Shown here: positions 58,571 to 59,045 of the stretch, piece after piece
Layout: every line of letters begins with the position of its first letter
Position numbering within the stretch: the first letter of the stretch is position 1
NCBI GenBank assembly: GCA_021816965.1
Contig: JAKAWU010000003.1
Span: 1 to 59,045 of the forward strand
Length of the DNA stretch: 59,045 nt
Source of the DNA: Thermoplasmata archaeon
GTDB taxonomy: Archaea > Thermoplasmatota > Thermoplasmata > Thermoplasmatales > Thermoplasmataceae
Reading direction: 5' to 3'
The notes under the pieces: generated by a model
Database searches by the model: none
What the model was told of the DNA's origin: nothing
What the model saw: the letters and a program-made list of their open reading frames with translations, nothing else
Program-made: the position numbers and the translations under genes

Positions 58571-58960
58571 TTAGTCAATTTTGATAGACTTGAAACCCTT
58601 TATTGGCACAGTAATTGTCAAAACACCATCAGTATATTTTGCAGTATGTTGGGCATCAGTTTCAACATCCACGGGGAGTCTTATTGTTTTGAAAATCTTG
58701 TCAGGCCTCTGATCGATATACACGTTATTTCTCTCCTCCGTTTTCCTGTTTGCAGAAATCTCTACAGAGTTTCTGTCAATTCTAACATGAATGTGTTTCT
58801 TTTCAAATCCGGGGAGTTCTGCTTCAATGATCAGATGTTCATTTTCTTCATACATTCTTATTGGAGGGTAGAGGTATGACATCACTTCCTTTGATCTTTC
58901 ACCAACATTTCTCATAAACTCATCAGCCATGAATTTTATTGGCCCATAAATTGTTGTCAT
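58571..58960 (-). CDS. Small heat-shock protein Hsp20/alpha-crystallin
   Basis: LIIEAELPGFEKKHIHVRIDRNSVEISANRK...KTIRLPVDVETDAQHTAKYTDGVLTITVP; MTTIYGP start preferred. Confidence 0.9.
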   Translation of the reverse strand: MTTIYGPIKFMADEFMRNVGERSKEVMSYLYPPIRMYEENEHLIIEAELPGFEKKHIHVRIDRNSVEISANRKTEERNNVYIDQRPDKIFKTIRLPVDVETDAQHTAKYTDGVLTITVPIKGFKSIKID

Positions 58961-59045
58961 AATAGCACTATGAGTACTTTTTATATAAATGTTATTTAGC
59001 TGATAATTGAACATCTAAAATTTATTCGATATCTTGAGAAATAAA

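Noticed and set aside
1-59045. CRISPR arrays, rRNA genes, prophage structural genes, or known defence systems
   Set aside because: No regularly spaced repeats, rRNA signatures, integrase, capsid, Cas or toxin-antitoxin signatures were recognised by reading.

Overview
This 59 kb window is a gene-dense archaeal chromosome segment. The cytochrome oxidase, tetraether lipid synthase, AglB, TPP riboswitch and CdvC content suggest Thermoplasmatales (Ferroplasma/Cuniculiplasma-like); this is inference only. Landmarks: IS200/IS605 TnpA 5' end at the left edge; a minus-strand lipA-E1a-E1b-E2-E3-lipB operon; tRNA-Ile(GAT) with a 16-bp copy of its 3' end about 2 kb downstream, bracketing an NRAMP-like transporter; a degenerate M48-like membrane protein; ribD-like/ahcY/apgM; serS; gltD-like; TauE/DUF1634; archease-like; Tes-like radical SAM enzyme; a decayed IS605 tnpB; tandem RHH protein plus pheT; a 2097-aa AglB with a very long extracytoplasmic tail; S15/RecJ-like/RuvC-like cluster; a 1220-aa TPR-like protein plus M50 protease; MBF1; a B-type-like terminal oxidase cluster with cupredoxin and ctaB; a TPP-riboswitch operon (MFS, AIRS/HypE-like, ThiE); carbohydrate genes (AKR, ALDH, GH31); and a Vps4/CdvC AAA ATPase embedded among three coiled-coil proteins and next to a small membrane protein. 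That last cluster (55171-58523) is the best candidate for an under-described system: a euryarchaeal ESCRT/Cdv-like membrane-remodelling module without a recognisable CdvA. All calls come from reading the sequence and supplied translations; no searches or structure predictions were run.
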